Counted from the stretch's first letter, positions 20,069-31,834 are shown. The stretch: DNA of 64,000 bases from Penium margaritaceum (GCA_023375785.1 SZWC01006891.1:19405-83404); one strand, 5' to 3'. A program made the numbers and translations. The notes: generated by a model not told the origin, from the letters alone.

Positions 20069-21240
20069 ATGGCGCTGGCCAATGGCAAAACAGAGTTGGA
20101 TGCCAGTGAAGGCAACGTTCACATCGAGATGGATGTGGATGGGGAGGCTGTCACAAGCACAATTCATGACGTGCTGCATATGTCCAACTTTGGGGCAAAT
20201 CTGCTGTTAGTGAGCCACCTTACCAACAAGGGGCTCGAGGTGCTCTTCAACAAGAAGGAGGCTATCATTTGCAAGGAGGGGAACGACAAGGTGATTGCAC
20301 ACGGAAAGTGAGAGGATGAATTTGACCTACTCCGTGCAAAGGTCCTTGGCAGCCGGGCAAGGTCCGACGTCGCCCACCTCGTAACGGACGATGGAGACCT
20401 GGACCTATGGCACCGTCGCCTGTGTCACATCGTTGCATCAACTGTGAGGGAAATGGAGAAGAAGGAAGTGGTGCGGGGTCTTGAGGTCAAGAGCCTTGAC
20501 GCAGCCAAGAATGCCATGTGCGAGCCGTGCATGGTTATAAAGGCGACACGGCAGCCGTTTGATGGCATTGCATTAGCGAAGTTGGAGGTGGTTCACATTG
20601 ATGTGTGTGGACCATTTGAGAGATCCATCGGGGGGTGCTTGCTACTTTGTGACCTTTATCGATGATCACAGTCACAAGCTCTACCTCTACATCATCAAGA
20701 GGAAGAGTGACATCTTGTCATGTATGCAGGAGTTTGTGGCGGCAGTGGAGCGGCAAACAGGGTTGAAGGTGAAGGTGTTCTGGAGCAACAATGGCGGCAA
20801 ATACAAGGGCTGCTCAGAATGGATGAAGAGCAAAGGGATCACGTGGCAGAAAACTATGCCACATTCTCCGTAGCATAATAGCATCGCCAAGAGGACAAAC
20901 TGAACCATCCTCAACTTGGTCTGGTCCTTTTTGAGCAACGTCGGCCTCGTGCAGCGGTACTGGGGTGAGACGGCATGGATAGAAGCGTACATCATAAACC
21001 TTGCGCCAACAAAGCCGCTAAATGACGCGGAGTCCAAGGTGTGGAAGACACCACAAGAAATGTGGAGCGGGAGGAAGACAATTGTAGCACACCTGCGCAC
21101 GTTTGGTTGTGTTGCACATGCTGTTGTGTAGGCATGGGAGGGGCGGGGCAAGCTGGACCCGCGGACTTGCCGGTGCATCTTTGTCGGGTACGAGAGCGGG
21201 AGCAAGGCGTACCGGCTCTTCGACCCATGGAGGCAGCAAA
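20069..21240 (+). pseudogene. pol: Copia H protease end and integrase
   Basis: Starts with the protease C-terminal half (VLHMSNFGANLLLVSHLTNK), then DLWHRRLCHIVASTV, CEPCMVIKATRQPF and the first integrase Asp in VVHIDVCGPFE. A frameshift near 20630 precedes YFVTFIDDHSHKLYLYIIKR. The second catalytic block is FWSNNGGKYKG, where SDNGGEY is expected, so the Asp has become Asn. HLRTFGCVAHAVV and RCIFVGYESGSKAYRLFDP follow. In-frame stops at about 20871 and 21129 replace Gln codons. Confidence 0.85.
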
Positions 21241-21242
21241 TT

Positions 21243-21896
21243 GTGAAGAGTCACAACGTCACATTCAACGAGGACAGTCGTTTGACGGACAAGGACGCAG
21301 GTCTCTCCAAGCTTGGGGAGTGGCTACCACTCCTCAATGGGGAGACACCAGAGGACGCAAAAGAGGGTGATGTCCGAGTAGCTCCAAGCGGCGACAACCA
21401 TCCAGGGGATTGGGGGGCGGCTGATTTGCATTCAGCCAAGTCAGACAATCAGTCCAAAACGCCGGCAACAGTGGAGCCAAATGAGGAGGCGGGGTCTGAG
21501 CCCATATCTCCACGGTCCTCGAGAGAGGGGGAGCAGGCCAGCGGTGTAAGTAGCGCCGCAAGAGGGCAGAAACAAGAGTAGGAGCAGTAGCAGCAGAAGC
21601 AGTCTGAACTGTAGTAGCCCCGAAGAAGCGGATGGGCAAGGAGGGCGGCAAAACGGTACGATGCCGTGCAGGGCATCTGGACTGGGTTCTCTCGAGTGTT
21701 CTTTGCACAAGAGGAGCCCGAGACCGTGTAGGAGGCATTGCAGCAGAAGGATGGGGCTGAGTAGGAGGGAGTCATAAAATCCAAGCTCGCCTCCCATGGA
21801 GATAACGGCACTTGGCAGCTGATTGATAGGCCAGAGGGCGCAAAAATCATTGGCTCCAAGTGGATCTTCAAGAAGAAGCTCACCAAGGAGGGGAAG
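21243..21896 (+). pseudogene. pol: Copia H integrase-RT linker
   Basis: An acidic, Ser/Pro/Gln-rich connector between integrase and RT, ending in AKIIGSKWIFKKKLTKEG at the RT start. It contains a cluster of TAG stops near 21580-21620 in a Gln-rich run, as expected if CAG codons mutated to TAG. Confidence 0.75.
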
Positions 21897-23352
21897 GTGG
21901 AGCGGTACGAGGCACGGCTGGTTGTGAAGGGGTACACCCAGCGAAAGGGTGAACACTGCAATGAGACCTTTGCACCGGTGGCAAAGTTTGCCTCCATTTG
22001 CTCCATCCTCTCAATGGCGGCGGCGCGCGACTGCGAAGACCACCAAATGGACGTGAAAACTGCGTTCCTCATCGGCGACCTGGACGAGGAGGTCCTAATG
22101 GACATGCCGGAGGGGTTGGACGCGCCACCGGGAAAAGTGTGCCTATTTTGCAAGGCGCTCTACAGATTGAAGCAAGCACCACTCATGTGGTACCTGAAAA
22201 TGGACACCTTCATGGCCGAGGTTGGCTTCAAGCGCTGCGAAGCGGATCAGAGCGTGTACGTGCCGAAGCAGCGTGTACGTGTCGTACTAGGGTTGCACCA
22301 GATCGTGGTCTTTTATGTGGATGACCTCATCCTTGTGTCATCGGACATGGAGGAGTTGGTGAACCTAAAGCGGCAGCTGGGTGGTTTGTTTAAAATGACC
22401 GACATGGGCGAGCTCGAGTACTACCTCGGCGTTGCCATCAAGAGGGACCGCAAGGCACGCACGCTGGAGATAGGGCAGACAAAGTACATGCAAGAGGTGC
22501 TCCACTGCTACAACATGGAGGAGTGCAACCCCATTGGCACAACCATGACCACCACTTGTGAGCTGAGCTTGAGCATGGGGTCGAGCAGAGAAAAGGAGAA
22601 GGAGGAAATGGTAGGCGTGCCATACCATTCCATTGTGGGGAGCATCATGTATGCCATGGTGGTGACGCGGCCAGACCTGGCCTTCGTGGAGGGCCAAGTG
22701 AGCCGCTGTGTTGCTGACCCCGGGCTGCTGCATTGGCAAGCGGTGAAGCGGATCCTCCACTTTCTCAAGATGACAAAACAATTGCAGATTGTGCTTGGAG
22801 GAGGAGCCCGTGACGACTCCCTCGAGTTGGTCGGCTACTCGGATGCTGTCAGGGCTTGTGATGTGGATAAGAGAAAAGCAACGTCAGGGTACATTTTTGT
22901 GCTTGGTGGTGTAGCAGTTTCATGGGCAGGCCAGAAGTAGGACTGCGTGGCGTTGTCCAGCACCAATGCTAAGTACATCACGCTTGCGGAGGTCGCAAAG
23001 GAGGCGGTATGGCTGCGGCGACTGCTGAAGGAGATCGGGGTGCCGCAAAAAGAAGCCGATGGTGCTCAATGTCGAGAACATGAGCACCATCAGCCTCACC
23101 CAGAACCCGGTGCTGCACAAGAGGACCAAGCACATTGAGATTCGGCATCATTACGCGCGAGACTTGATGGCAAAGGGAGATGCGACTGTTGTGCATCGTG
23201 GCATTAAGCGCATGCTCGCCGACGCCATGACCAAGGCACAGCCCAAGGACAGGCACAACGTGAGCTGCGTGGAGCTTGGTCTGTGCCGTGAGGATTGTAT
23301 TGTTATAGGATCCAAGGATAGGGCATCAAGGCTGAGGTGCAAGGCAGAGATT
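21897..23352 (+). pseudogene. pol: Copia H reverse transcriptase/RNase H
   Basis: A 347-codon open stretch (21897-22940) holds most of RT: NETFAPVAKFASI, HQMDVKTAFLIGDLDEEV, YRLKQAPLMWYLKM and the catalytic YVDD at residues 140-143. PYHSIVGSIMYAMVVTRPDLAF and the RNase H start YSDAVRACDVDKRKATSGY follow. The frame stops at a TAG (22938-22940) where Gln is expected in QKQDC. RNase H continues (LSSTNAKYITLAEVAKEAVWL), shifts near 23050, and finishes with NVENMSTISLTQNPVLHKRT and KHIEIRHHYARDLM. This is the longest surviving pol frame among the plus-strand copia elements. Confidence 0.9.
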
Positions 23353-24078
23353 GTTGACATGGTGTTCCCCATGCCATGAGTGCCGTTGATCGTACTCCCT
23401 GGTTCGACCACTGAGGAGTTATCGAAAACCTCATATAACTTAAGATTTGGATTTCTTCGATATCTTCATGCAGGATCGAGCTTTGAATCGCTCGATTTGA
23501 GTGAGTACTCAGAATGTTAGCCTATCCCGAAAGTCGGGTGTCGGGAGGTTGGAATCTCGGTCCCGCCATGGGTGGCGGGATTCTGCACCGCCGGTGGTCC
23601 ATGTTCAGCTCCGACTGACTCCATAGACCCCAAGGCCCTAGAGGAAGCAGCCAGGGAGGTCACCTGGACTAGGGCGAGCCACCCTTTGATTTGTCAATCA
23701 AGAAAGGCGCTCCGACGAGCCGTCGTCGGCTCGTCTCGGCGACGGCTCGCGTCGGCGGCGGCCAAAGACGGCTCCACCAAGGGTTGCTTTGATGGGCCTA
23801 GCAGGGACCCTACTGCTCCGACTTGGGCGTGCTTGGATGCGTTGGAAATATTAGATCACAGGCTATAACAATTCGATGTAAAATCACTATGCAAAGTAAC
23901 AAAAAGTGTGTTTTGATTCAGTTCTACTGAATGCAACGTGTTCTACCCACTCACATCCATGATCCTTGTGCTCCACACTCTTCACCATTGGTGTCCATTG
24001 GCTGCCCAAACATTGGTAGCGTACATCAGCAAGAGCTAGGCATCTTTGAGGGTGTATCTACACCCACTAGTGCCAACA
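23353..24078 (+). repeat. Copia H 3' LTR
   Basis: 726 bp, TGTTGACATGG to TGCCAACA, the partner of 18366-19085. Confidence 0.9.
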
Positions 24079-24148
24079 GCATTGGCATGGTCAATGCAAG
24101 TGGTGACAAATGATGATGGTCACTGACGCAAGGTACAAGGGAGAGATT
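24079..24148 (+). other. Copia F tail and polypurine tract
   Basis: The last F pol codons after element H, then AAGGGAGAGATT directly before the F 3' LTR. Copia E has GAGGGAGAGATT at the same place (57301-57312). Confidence 0.75.
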
Positions 24149-24803
24149 TGTTGATTGTTTCTGTCGTTTCTTCAGTGTTTTAGGATGGATTAAGAATGCT
24201 TGCCCCTTGTGGAGGTATGATCCTTGGATCCGTTGTAGTGTGACTCAGTTATGCTCTTTCTTGGGTGAGATATGACCTGTGAGTACACGATGTGGGTGAT
24301 TGGTTACCTTGACCATTTTGTTGATTTGGCCAAGTGATAGGTCATGAGTTCGATCCTAGCCCCATGCACATCTTGTTTGGTATGGAAGCTTCCAAGAAAG
24401 AGATTATGTAGCTTCTTGGATGCTACATGGTTGGTCTGTCACCTTGACACTAGGATGCTTATGTGTCAAGTCCACAGTGTAAGTCTATTAGTGATGTGGC
24501 TGGTTCAGGCCACATCCCAGGAATGTGCTTTTGAGTTCTAGGACTGGACAGACAGCTATAGAAGGACTTGTATTGCATGATGATCTATTAACCCTTGCTT
24601 AGTTCTCTCTTGCGTATTGAAAAATTGAGCTCTTCTTGAGATGTAATGCTAAGGCGTTAGTACTCTTGAAGGTGGAGTGTATGCCTGATTAAGTTTGGGG
24701 TGCATGACACATGTCAACAAAGGAAGAAGGTTTAAAACCCTTTGTGAGATTTTTTTTGGTTTCGCGGCTTCTCTGCCAAAGGTGGTTAGCTCAGCAGCTA
24801 ACA
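24149..24803 (+). repeat. Copia F 3' LTR
   Basis: 655 bp, TGTTGATTG to GCTAACA. Includes the tRNA-like block (24296-24357) with the B-box core GTTCGATCC and a CTATAGAAGG TATA relic. Confidence 0.9.
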
Positions 24804-24806
24804 TGT

Positions 24807-25553
24807 TGTTCATGAACCTGGACGGTTCATAATAAGTGGGAAGGAATGTAGTGGAAGGTCCGGTTTGCCCCTCCCACCTTGTGATAGCGATGGGATGGTC
24901 GGGAGCCTTCCCTTGCTATTGCGAGGGTTGGCCGGTGGTCAGCCACCCACTTGCTACCGACCGACCGGCGGCCGGCTGGCTGGGTGGCCAGTGGATGGTC
25001 AAATGACTGGTCGGCCACCCGCCGGCGAGCCATCAGTCGTCGATCAAGCTGGTGGCTCAATCAGCAGCCAGGAGGCCGCAAGGCCTCGAGGGCCGAGGCC
25101 TGTGGCCTTGAGTCCTTGTCCTTGCTATTTCTTCCCCGCCTCCTCAAGTGAACAAGGCGAGGGGTAGAGAGCGAGGGAGTGAGGCGTGAGAGGAATGCTA
25201 GCGCCAGCGCAAAATCGCCAGACTTGCCTCGCACGCATCGAATTTGCGCCGTTGCGTAGAAAATGAAACTCAAGTTTTTTTGTTTTGAACTTTGAGTTTT
25301 GTTTATGAACAACTCATAAAAACTCACAATTTTGAAGGAATATTGCCCTTGTTTGGGATCCAGAAGGAGGGAGAGAGGTAAAAATGGAAATGGGCCTCTA
25401 GAGACTTCAAGTATTCAATCCTCCCTACACGGGTCGTTGATGATGATTTCCCCCCAGAGGGATGTGGAGTGAAAAATCCCTCGAGCGAGCTCTGGATACC
25501 ATTCTACAAACTTTGACAATGACAGTGCAGAGGTGGAGACACAAACTGTTATA
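24807..25553 (+). repeat. A2 5' LTR
   Basis: 747 bp, TGTTCATGAACC to CTGTTATA (TTACA in A1). Copia F is inserted at its first bases. The GC-rich GGCCGGC block of A1 is degraded, while the hairpin core ATAGC/GCTAT near 24885-24925 persists. Confidence 0.82.
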
Positions 25554-25554
25554 G

Positions 25555-25567
25555 TGGTTTTCAGAGC
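25555..25567 (+). promoter_or_regulatory. A2 primer-binding site, mutated
   Basis: TGGTTTTCAGAGC, one base after the LTR, is a decayed TGGTATCAGAGC. The following bases (ACCCTCGTGACCAA) match A1. Confidence 0.75.
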
Positions 25568-26484
25568 AGGGCAACCCTCGTGACCAAAGATGTAAAAGTT
25601 CTGACAGCGACAAGAGATGTAAAACGCCGTGAGCAGCTACAGCAGCAACAGAAACGTTAGAGAGGGGTACAGGCTTAAAAACTAACCATCTTAAGCGTCA
25701 TGAATTGCGTTGAATTCTCTTGAGGAGATCTATTTTTTCCTACCAGCTTCTCTAAGCTTCTTCCACTTGCTAGGGGGCTAGGTGGATTTTTCTTGGACGG
25801 GGTGGGGAGTGCCCATCCACAAGATACCAACTCTTTCCCCCTTCTCAAGGCTCCTTTTTCCTTCTCCATCCAAAGTTAGGACAACGATTCTTTTCAGGGC
25901 TAAGGGCTCCAATAACCCAAGAGCACCCTGAAAACAAGGAGGGTGACACCTTGAAGATTTCTGGTAGCTTCCCCAATGCCTCTGGCTCAAGGGAGATACC
26001 GCCAAGAGACGCGGGAGGCATCAAGGAACGTGAAGAGGAGGCCAACGGAAACAAGAAGACAAGAAGAAGTCAAGAAGTAGGAAAGAGGGAGTGAAGGATT
26101 TTCTAGGAATAGTTAGAACTCATCTCCCCATTTTTTTCTTTGTTTTTGTGAGCAGCACTCACATTCATTGTCAATCTCTTGAATCATAACATTCTGTCGT
26201 CCTAGATTCTAGTCACTACCAACTTTCGTGATTCACGTCTTAGGGAGACTAGTTTCAAATTCCATGTGATTACATTGATTGTGGCGGCCTAGAAATATAG
26301 CATTTTTTCTACCACATGGTTATGCCGACCATGGTGGCATAGGAAAACATAATTTAAGTTTGTTGTTGCCTCACCGATCATGAGAGCAAGGAGACTTTGG
26401 GAGGCAAAACCTTCAAGGCAAAACCTTGAGGTTGTGGGGTGATCCTCACAACGGTCTTCACGTGCTAGTTGCACAGGTGACAGA
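25568..26484 (+). other. A2 leader
   Basis: A 917-bp leader equivalent to the A1 leader. No coding recognised. Confidence 0.55.
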
Positions 26485-28540
26485 ATGGCAAGTACCGGGT
26501 CGTCTAAGACCAACAAGGGAAAGGAGGTGACGACTTCACCACATGTGCTCGACGGACTCCATGTCTTAGGAGCAACCACAACAACCAGGGTTGCCAAAGC
26601 AATTATAACTGTACCGCTGAAGGCAATCAGTGCCAATCTTGGTGACAACGAGAAGTATAAGGAAGCCAAGAAAGTGCTCGACAAGCACGTCAATGTGCAC
26701 GTGGATGACCCCCACATGACGGATGACGCGCTTGAGGAGGACCATCCGAACGTGGAAGCCAACAAAGACCATGACGCCGACAATGGAAAAGTTGACGAGG
26801 ATTGCGATCATCGCCATTGTCGTGCGACAATTCAAGTTGATCGCTCGAGAAGGGCAAGATGCTTGCCTGATCGCCTGAAGCTACCGATAGTAGCGAGGCT
26901 TCCAAGAGCAGCAAAGGGGCTGAAAGCAGCCATGCAAGAAGTTCCTATGAGAACAAGCTGGACAAGGTCACCACAAAGGAAATTTGTAATGACCGCCGAA
27001 GGCTTACTGAGTTGGTTGCCGAGGCAGTGGACCAACTCAAGATCACCACTGATGGTGGAGGTGGGACACCACCCGCAGGAGTGGGGGTGGACCCCTATCC
27101 TAGGATGTGGTCGCGACGGGGTAGACTAGTGTCCACTTGTGCATCGTCACTAACGGCAATCTCCTGCAGAAGGTGGAACTCCTTGGAGGTGTGTATGCAA
27201 ACCATATCCTCCTACAGTAGGTAAAGGTCCATGGATAGCATGAGGCCCTGGAGGCTATCACTGATGCTCTGACAACATCAGAGTTTAATTTTGCGTTTGC
27301 CAACCTGCTAGCCCACGTCGGGCAGAGAATCATGGACCTCGACCGTGATTTCCATCTGAAGTGCCTAGCCACTCATGAGGTGACCCGCCAATGCGAGGAC
27401 CTTGACAAGGCGTTGTAGAGTATGACCCAGGTGTGGATGCAACAGTAATCGCACTAGGCCGCAAGTGCTAATCCCACAGCTGGTGGTAGCAATGACTTAC
27501 CTACCTCGACGAATTTAGGACCGGTCATGAATACGTCCTTCCTCCATAGTGTGGAGATCTTCTGGAAGGACGTGAAGCTGACCAACTTGCTTAATCTTAT
27601 GGAGCACGTCCCGAGTGTCCACAAGGTGTCACTCGGTCAGTGGGGCGATCTCGCCACGAACCAACTTGGAGACAAGCTCTTCAAGAATGTGGTCAAGGAG
27701 TGGGGATCGCCGCAACCACAACTTGAGTGGCAGCCGATGCCAGGGAATGCCTTCTGCATCATCATGCGTAAGATGTGCACCCGGCGTGAGAAGGCATAGG
27801 GCACCTTCTACAAGATCAAGGACTTCATTCAGCTAGGTAGCTCGCTCGAAGCCTAATTGAGCGAGGTCACAACACTCGTGGAGGAAGCCGAAAGCTTCAT
27901 CGAGGGCGATGGGAACAAGACCGTCAAGTACCCAGAGTGCATGCTGATGGATTACTTGTGTGATGGTCTGACTTGCAAGAAGATGAAGGATAAGACCAAT
28001 GCAAAAACAAATGGCCAATCTTGGACAAGTTGGAGGGCGTTGCGCGACTATATGAGCAAAGTGTATTCAGCGAACCTGAAGCACTACTCTGATGCACGGC
28101 CAAATGCGCTTGCAAAGCAAGGCCATGACATACACATGGATGCTTCAGGGCCTGATGGGTCAGCCGGACAGTGAGGCAGGGCCAAGAGCAAGTAGTCCGC
28201 AAACCCTCGAACCAAGAAGGTTGGTGGGCTCAACGCCCCCAACAACAAGCACAGCCGCAACAATGACGAACTACAGGCAGTGCGTGAGCATCGCAATGTA
28301 GCCTTTCGTGATGGCTTTCCCACTGCATGTAGCATGGCCACTTTAGGGCCTAGTGCCCTGAAGTTGTTGGTGTTGGGAGAGATGCCGCGTTGTTTGCCCC
28401 AGCTACGACACCTTGTGGAGATGGTACAGCAGGAGGCCGTGGACAGGGCCGTGGACAAGGCCGCAGTCGTGGTAATGGACCCGGCCGTGGTGACGGACAT
28501 GATCATAGGGCAGATTTTCCCCACCGCCGAGCGACGCTAG
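26485..28540 (+). pseudogene. gag: A2 Gag relic
   Basis: Begins MASTGSSKTNKGKEV at the codon matching the A1 gag start (MASAGPSKTNKGKVV). The relic can be followed through NTSFLHSVEIFWKDVKL, QLEWQPMPGNAFCIIMRK, WTSWRALRDYMSKVYSANLK and the Gly/Arg tail RGQGRGQGRSRGNGPG, in changing frames. Compared with A1, conserved Gln codons have become stops: 27416-27418 (LQS), 28330-28332 (CMQ) and 28351-28353 (RAQC). The zinc knuckle is therefore interrupted twice. It cannot be expressed as Gag. Confidence 0.87.
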
Positions 28541-28599
28541 TGGGGACCACTCAGGGGAAAAACTGGATCACGTGTGTGGGTAAGTGTTCTCATATGGGT

Positions 28600-29496
28600 A
28601 TGAAAAAAACTTGAAATTTTGACACTTTAAAACTTCTCTGTTGTTTTCTCTCCTCTTGTTGAACCTCATTTTGCACCTGGTGACAGGCATTACCCACAAA
28701 ACCTTGCATCTCCGGACAAGATGCATGATTTAACATGCTAAGTGGTGGTGACACCAACCACTATACAAGAGTTGGATGACGCGGTGATTTAAGCGAAAAT
28801 CCTCAAAGCTATGAGTTCAGCCACGTTCTTTGTACCATTGGTTGATGATTTTAACCCATTCAAATTCATTAACTTGAAGGTGCTAGCTGAGTTTACATGT
28901 GCCCACAAGATGTAGACTCGAGTAGGTAACTTGTGGGAGCTACGGTGTCTGCCGTATAGATTTTGTGTATATCACAAACTCGACTTGCCGTCATCGAGCC
29001 TGTTCACTTGGAATAGTGGAGGTAACATGAAAATTTAGTTCAAAGGACATCTAGCTAGTGCTCATGTGCACGTACTGGCTAACATTGGAGGGGATGATTC
29101 CTTTGTTAGCCTTGGTTTACCCAACACATGGACCTTCAATACAAGCCATCAAATGGCGCATTTTTTGTCAGTGAGAACCGAACGGTACCCATGATTGGTA
29201 CCTACGAAGCATAAGTTTGCATTCAAGGTTACACAAAGAGTGTCACGTTGAAGTTACTCAGCCTTCTTGACCCATTTGACGTGGTGCTAGGCGATCCTTG
29301 GCTCCTTGAAAGCAAGGTTGTGATGTTCTTTGAATGAAAACACTTGATCCTTCAGAAGGGAGAGCATCGCTTTTGTTTGATTCTAAGTACGGAATTGTCA
29401 CCGACGCGAGTAAAAGTCCATGCCAGCTTGTCTGTGATGCAGGTCAAGAGACTATTTTGACAAGGATGTCAATGTTTCTTGGTTCAGCTGTAGAAA
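28600..29496 (+). pseudogene. pol: A2 pol N-terminus and protease relic
   Basis: Matches A1 1-633 in order: the PTTIQELDDAVI-like block, AMSSATFFVPLVDDF, then VHVLANIGGDDSFVSLGLP near 29040-29110. The retropepsin triad DTG has become NIG, so the catalytic Asp is gone. Further on, LLDPFDVVLGDPWL (about 29262-29303) is the typical gypsy block between protease and RT. Multiple frame changes are present. Confidence 0.78.
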
Positions 29497-30249
29497 GTGG
29501 AGAATGACGTAAAGGAAGACACGCCGCAAGAGATCAAATCTCTTTTGGCGGAGTTCTCGAATGTATTCCAAGACCCACCAGCTGAGCTTCCACTAGAAAG
29601 AAACATGTGCCACACAATTTTGTTACAACTGGGGGAGACTCCTCCATTCAGACTCATGTACCGCCTTAGTTCAGCAAAGAGGTGAGAGGCTGACCGCCAA
29701 ATCAAAGAGTACCTTGGAAAGGGGTGGATCGAGCCAAGTACCTCACCGTACTGTGTGTCGATCCTTTTGTGAACAAAAAGCACAGTGGTTTACGCATGTG
29801 CGTGGACTACCGGAAGCTAATAGAGCTGAAGGTGAAGTATTGATTCCCCTTACCGTGGATCAAGGACCTGTTTGACCAACTCCAAGGGGCAGAATTCTTT
29901 TCGTCCTTGGATTTTTATCAAGGGTACCATCAAATCCGCATTACGAAAGATGATGTTCCAAAAACCGCGTTTCAAACGCACCTGGGACACTATGAGTTCT
30001 AAGTTTTATGTTTTGGGCTAAAAAAATCTCTGGCAAATTTTCAAAGAGAAATGAACCCAATCGTTTGCCAAGCAACTTGACTCGTTTTTCTTGGTTTACC
30101 TGGACGACATCCTAGTTTTCTCCACATCCGTGGAAGAGCACATAGAATACTTGCACATGGTCCTCGCAATCCTTTGGGAATGAAATTCCTATGCAAAAGT
30201 GAGCAAGTACAAGTTTGAACAAGGTGAGATTGAATACCTTGGAGACATA
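29497..30249 (+). pseudogene. pol: A2 reverse transcriptase, cut by copia C
   Basis: DTPQEIKSLLAEFSNVFQDPP and PFRLMYRLSSAK lead into the RT fingers. [20 protein letters not shown] (about 29890-29945) holds the first catalytic Asp, and FLVYLDDILVFSTSVEEHI (about 30085-30140) the YLDD pair. KVSKYKFEQGEIEYLGDIC ends at the LTR of element C at 30250. Several stops occur, including TAG and TGA codons in conserved blocks. Everything downstream of the RT palm was lost or displaced. Confidence 0.87.
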
Positions 30250-31201
30250 TGTTGAAAAAATTGCCCTTCCGCATGCCCAAGTGCAGCGCCGGGAGGCGCC
30301 GACGAGCCACCAGAAAGAGAAAACTCCACGCCGGCGGATCTGGCGACTCGAGGATTTCTCGGATCCTGAAATGTATGATTTCCCCTTAAAGTTGACAAGT
30401 TGCTGAATTTGTTGGAAGTTTTTTCGCCGGAATCGGACAAGTATCAAGTGAGATATGACCTTCCAGAGTTGGGGTGTGCGCAGCGGCTCTGGAGCCGGCT
30501 ACGACTCGAAATCCGGTGGATAATCGACCGGATTGAGTGACAAAAATACCATCTGGAGAAATTGCTCCGGAAGGCCTGCCGAGACATCCGGTGGATAATC
30601 CACCTGATCAGGTGGATCATCCACCGGTGCCTGTAGTGCAGGTTGTCCCTGAGGCGTCCAAAACTCAGTATTACGTTTTGTTACTCGAGGACTTTGTCAA
30701 AATTCTGACCGCAGGTCCGTGGACTGGTTTCGAACCTCGTCACACCCCATCACCAAACTCAACCCAAAAGTGGGAAAGGTGCGTGGAAATAGTGCAGGGG
30801 ACTCATACATCACGTGCAATGAGATCTGCGCCTTGGGAAAGGCGCTTCGCACGTGAAGGAAGGCGCCACGGCGTGTGTCCGCGTCAGGCTTCTGTAGTGG
30901 CTGAGCCCTGCGCTTTGACAAACGTAACTTGGGCTACGCTTGGCCGAATCACGAGCAGTTTGGTGCATAGGAAAGGTCATGACTAGTAATATAAATGTTT
31001 TTATCATGTCCATGCTAAAAAACTAATTCAAAACCGTGTTATTCCCTTAAAAAAAGTGACTGTTTCTAACTTCCTACTCACATAGCGTGAGGCGACCAGA
31101 AAGCTCACGCTCAGTCTCGGATTCGCCCAAAACAGAAGACGTAAACTAGTAGAGTCTATCAGACCAACGTCAGGACCACACCACGTGGATTCCTCCTGAC
31201 G
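30250..31201 (+). repeat. Copia C 5' LTR
   Basis: 952 bp, TGTTGAAAAA to CCTGACG (CCTGACA in the solo copy). Contains a 40-bp near-perfect palindrome at 30588-30627. Confidence 0.88.
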
Positions 31202-31203
31202 AA

Positions 31204-31218
31204 GGATTATGGGCCCAC
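31204..31218 (+). promoter_or_regulatory. Copia C primer site (internal tRNA)
   Basis: GGATTATGGGCCCAC differs by one base from GGGTTATGGGCCCAC, the complement of the initiator tRNA-Met anticodon stem-loop, and starts 2 nt after the LTR. Confidence 0.8.
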
Positions 31219-31323
31219 GGGTCTGATAGCCAGCAAACGTTCACGTCTTCCGCAGCGCACGGGTTCGTCATTGTGGACGTCGTCGTGAAGTTATGAGAAC
31301 CCGTCAGATTAGCGGTTGCGCAC

Positions 31324-31834
31324 ATGGCGCAGAACGAGACGCATCCCATTCAGAAGTATGCGGGTGGCCTGGGCTTCAGGATATGGAGGTGGCAGTTTGA
31401 GCTGCACCTCTCGCATAAGTGGCTGCTGGATGTCATGTTCGGAGGAGGTGCTCGTAGAGGCGACTGCTATGGACGCGGAGAAGCAGGCCTTCGAAAAGAA
31501 AAACACAGAGGCGCTCATGCTCCAGGTGTCCGGGATGGCCGAGTCGTACTGGGGCTACTTCCAAGGCTGCAAACTGGCAACTAAAGCTTGGCAAAAGCTC
31601 TGCGCCATCCACCAATCCAAGTCGCCCGCGAACAAAATCTTTGCGATGAAGTGACTCCTTATGGTGAGAATCGAGGAGGGAGATGATGTCATCTCCGCCA
31701 TGCGTCAGATCGAGTCACTTGCCTCGCAATGCAACAACGTGGGGTGGAAGATTGACATGCAGTTACAGGTGATGGCCCTCCTCATGGCCCTACCTGATAG
31801 TTGGGACCCACTCATCACCATCCTCAGAGGATGA
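31324..31834 (+). pseudogene. gag: Copia C Gag, N-terminal part
   Basis: MAQNETHPIQKYAGGLGF followed by RIWRWQFELHLSHKWLLDV is the copia Gag opening. Frames shift near 31440 and 31650; QKLCAIHQSKSPANKIFAMK and LLMALPDSWDPLITILRG are still readable. Closely parallels Gag of element H. Confidence 0.78.

Larger units (their letters stand above)
18366..24078 (+). mobile_element. Copia element H, nested in F
   Basis: 5713 bp with LTRs at both ends (18366-19085 and 23353-24078). The flanks GTATA and GCATT look like decayed copies of a 5-bp GTATT duplication, because rejoining the F frame across the element gives a sensible Gly-Ile-Gly. Order: LTR, primer site, gag, protease, integrase, RT, RNase H, LTR, all on the plus strand. 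The ORFs are broken by several stops and frameshifts. Confidence 0.9.
13150..24803 (+). mobile_element. Copia element F (contains H)
   Basis: The order is 5' LTR 13150-13806, primer site, gag, protease, integrase, RT, RNase H, a 3' tail split by element H (18366-24078), a purine tract and 3' LTR 24149-24803. Removing H leaves about 5.9 kb, normal for copia. The flanks TATTG and TGTTG look like a 5-bp target duplication with one change. F landed at the very tip of the A2 5' LTR. Integrase precedes RT, the defining Ty1/copia order. All ORFs are broken. Confidence 0.88.

Noticed and set aside
21441-22153. Long minus-strand ORFs opposite copia H
   Set aside because: Leu/Ser-rich shadows of the H linker and RT, with no family resemblance.
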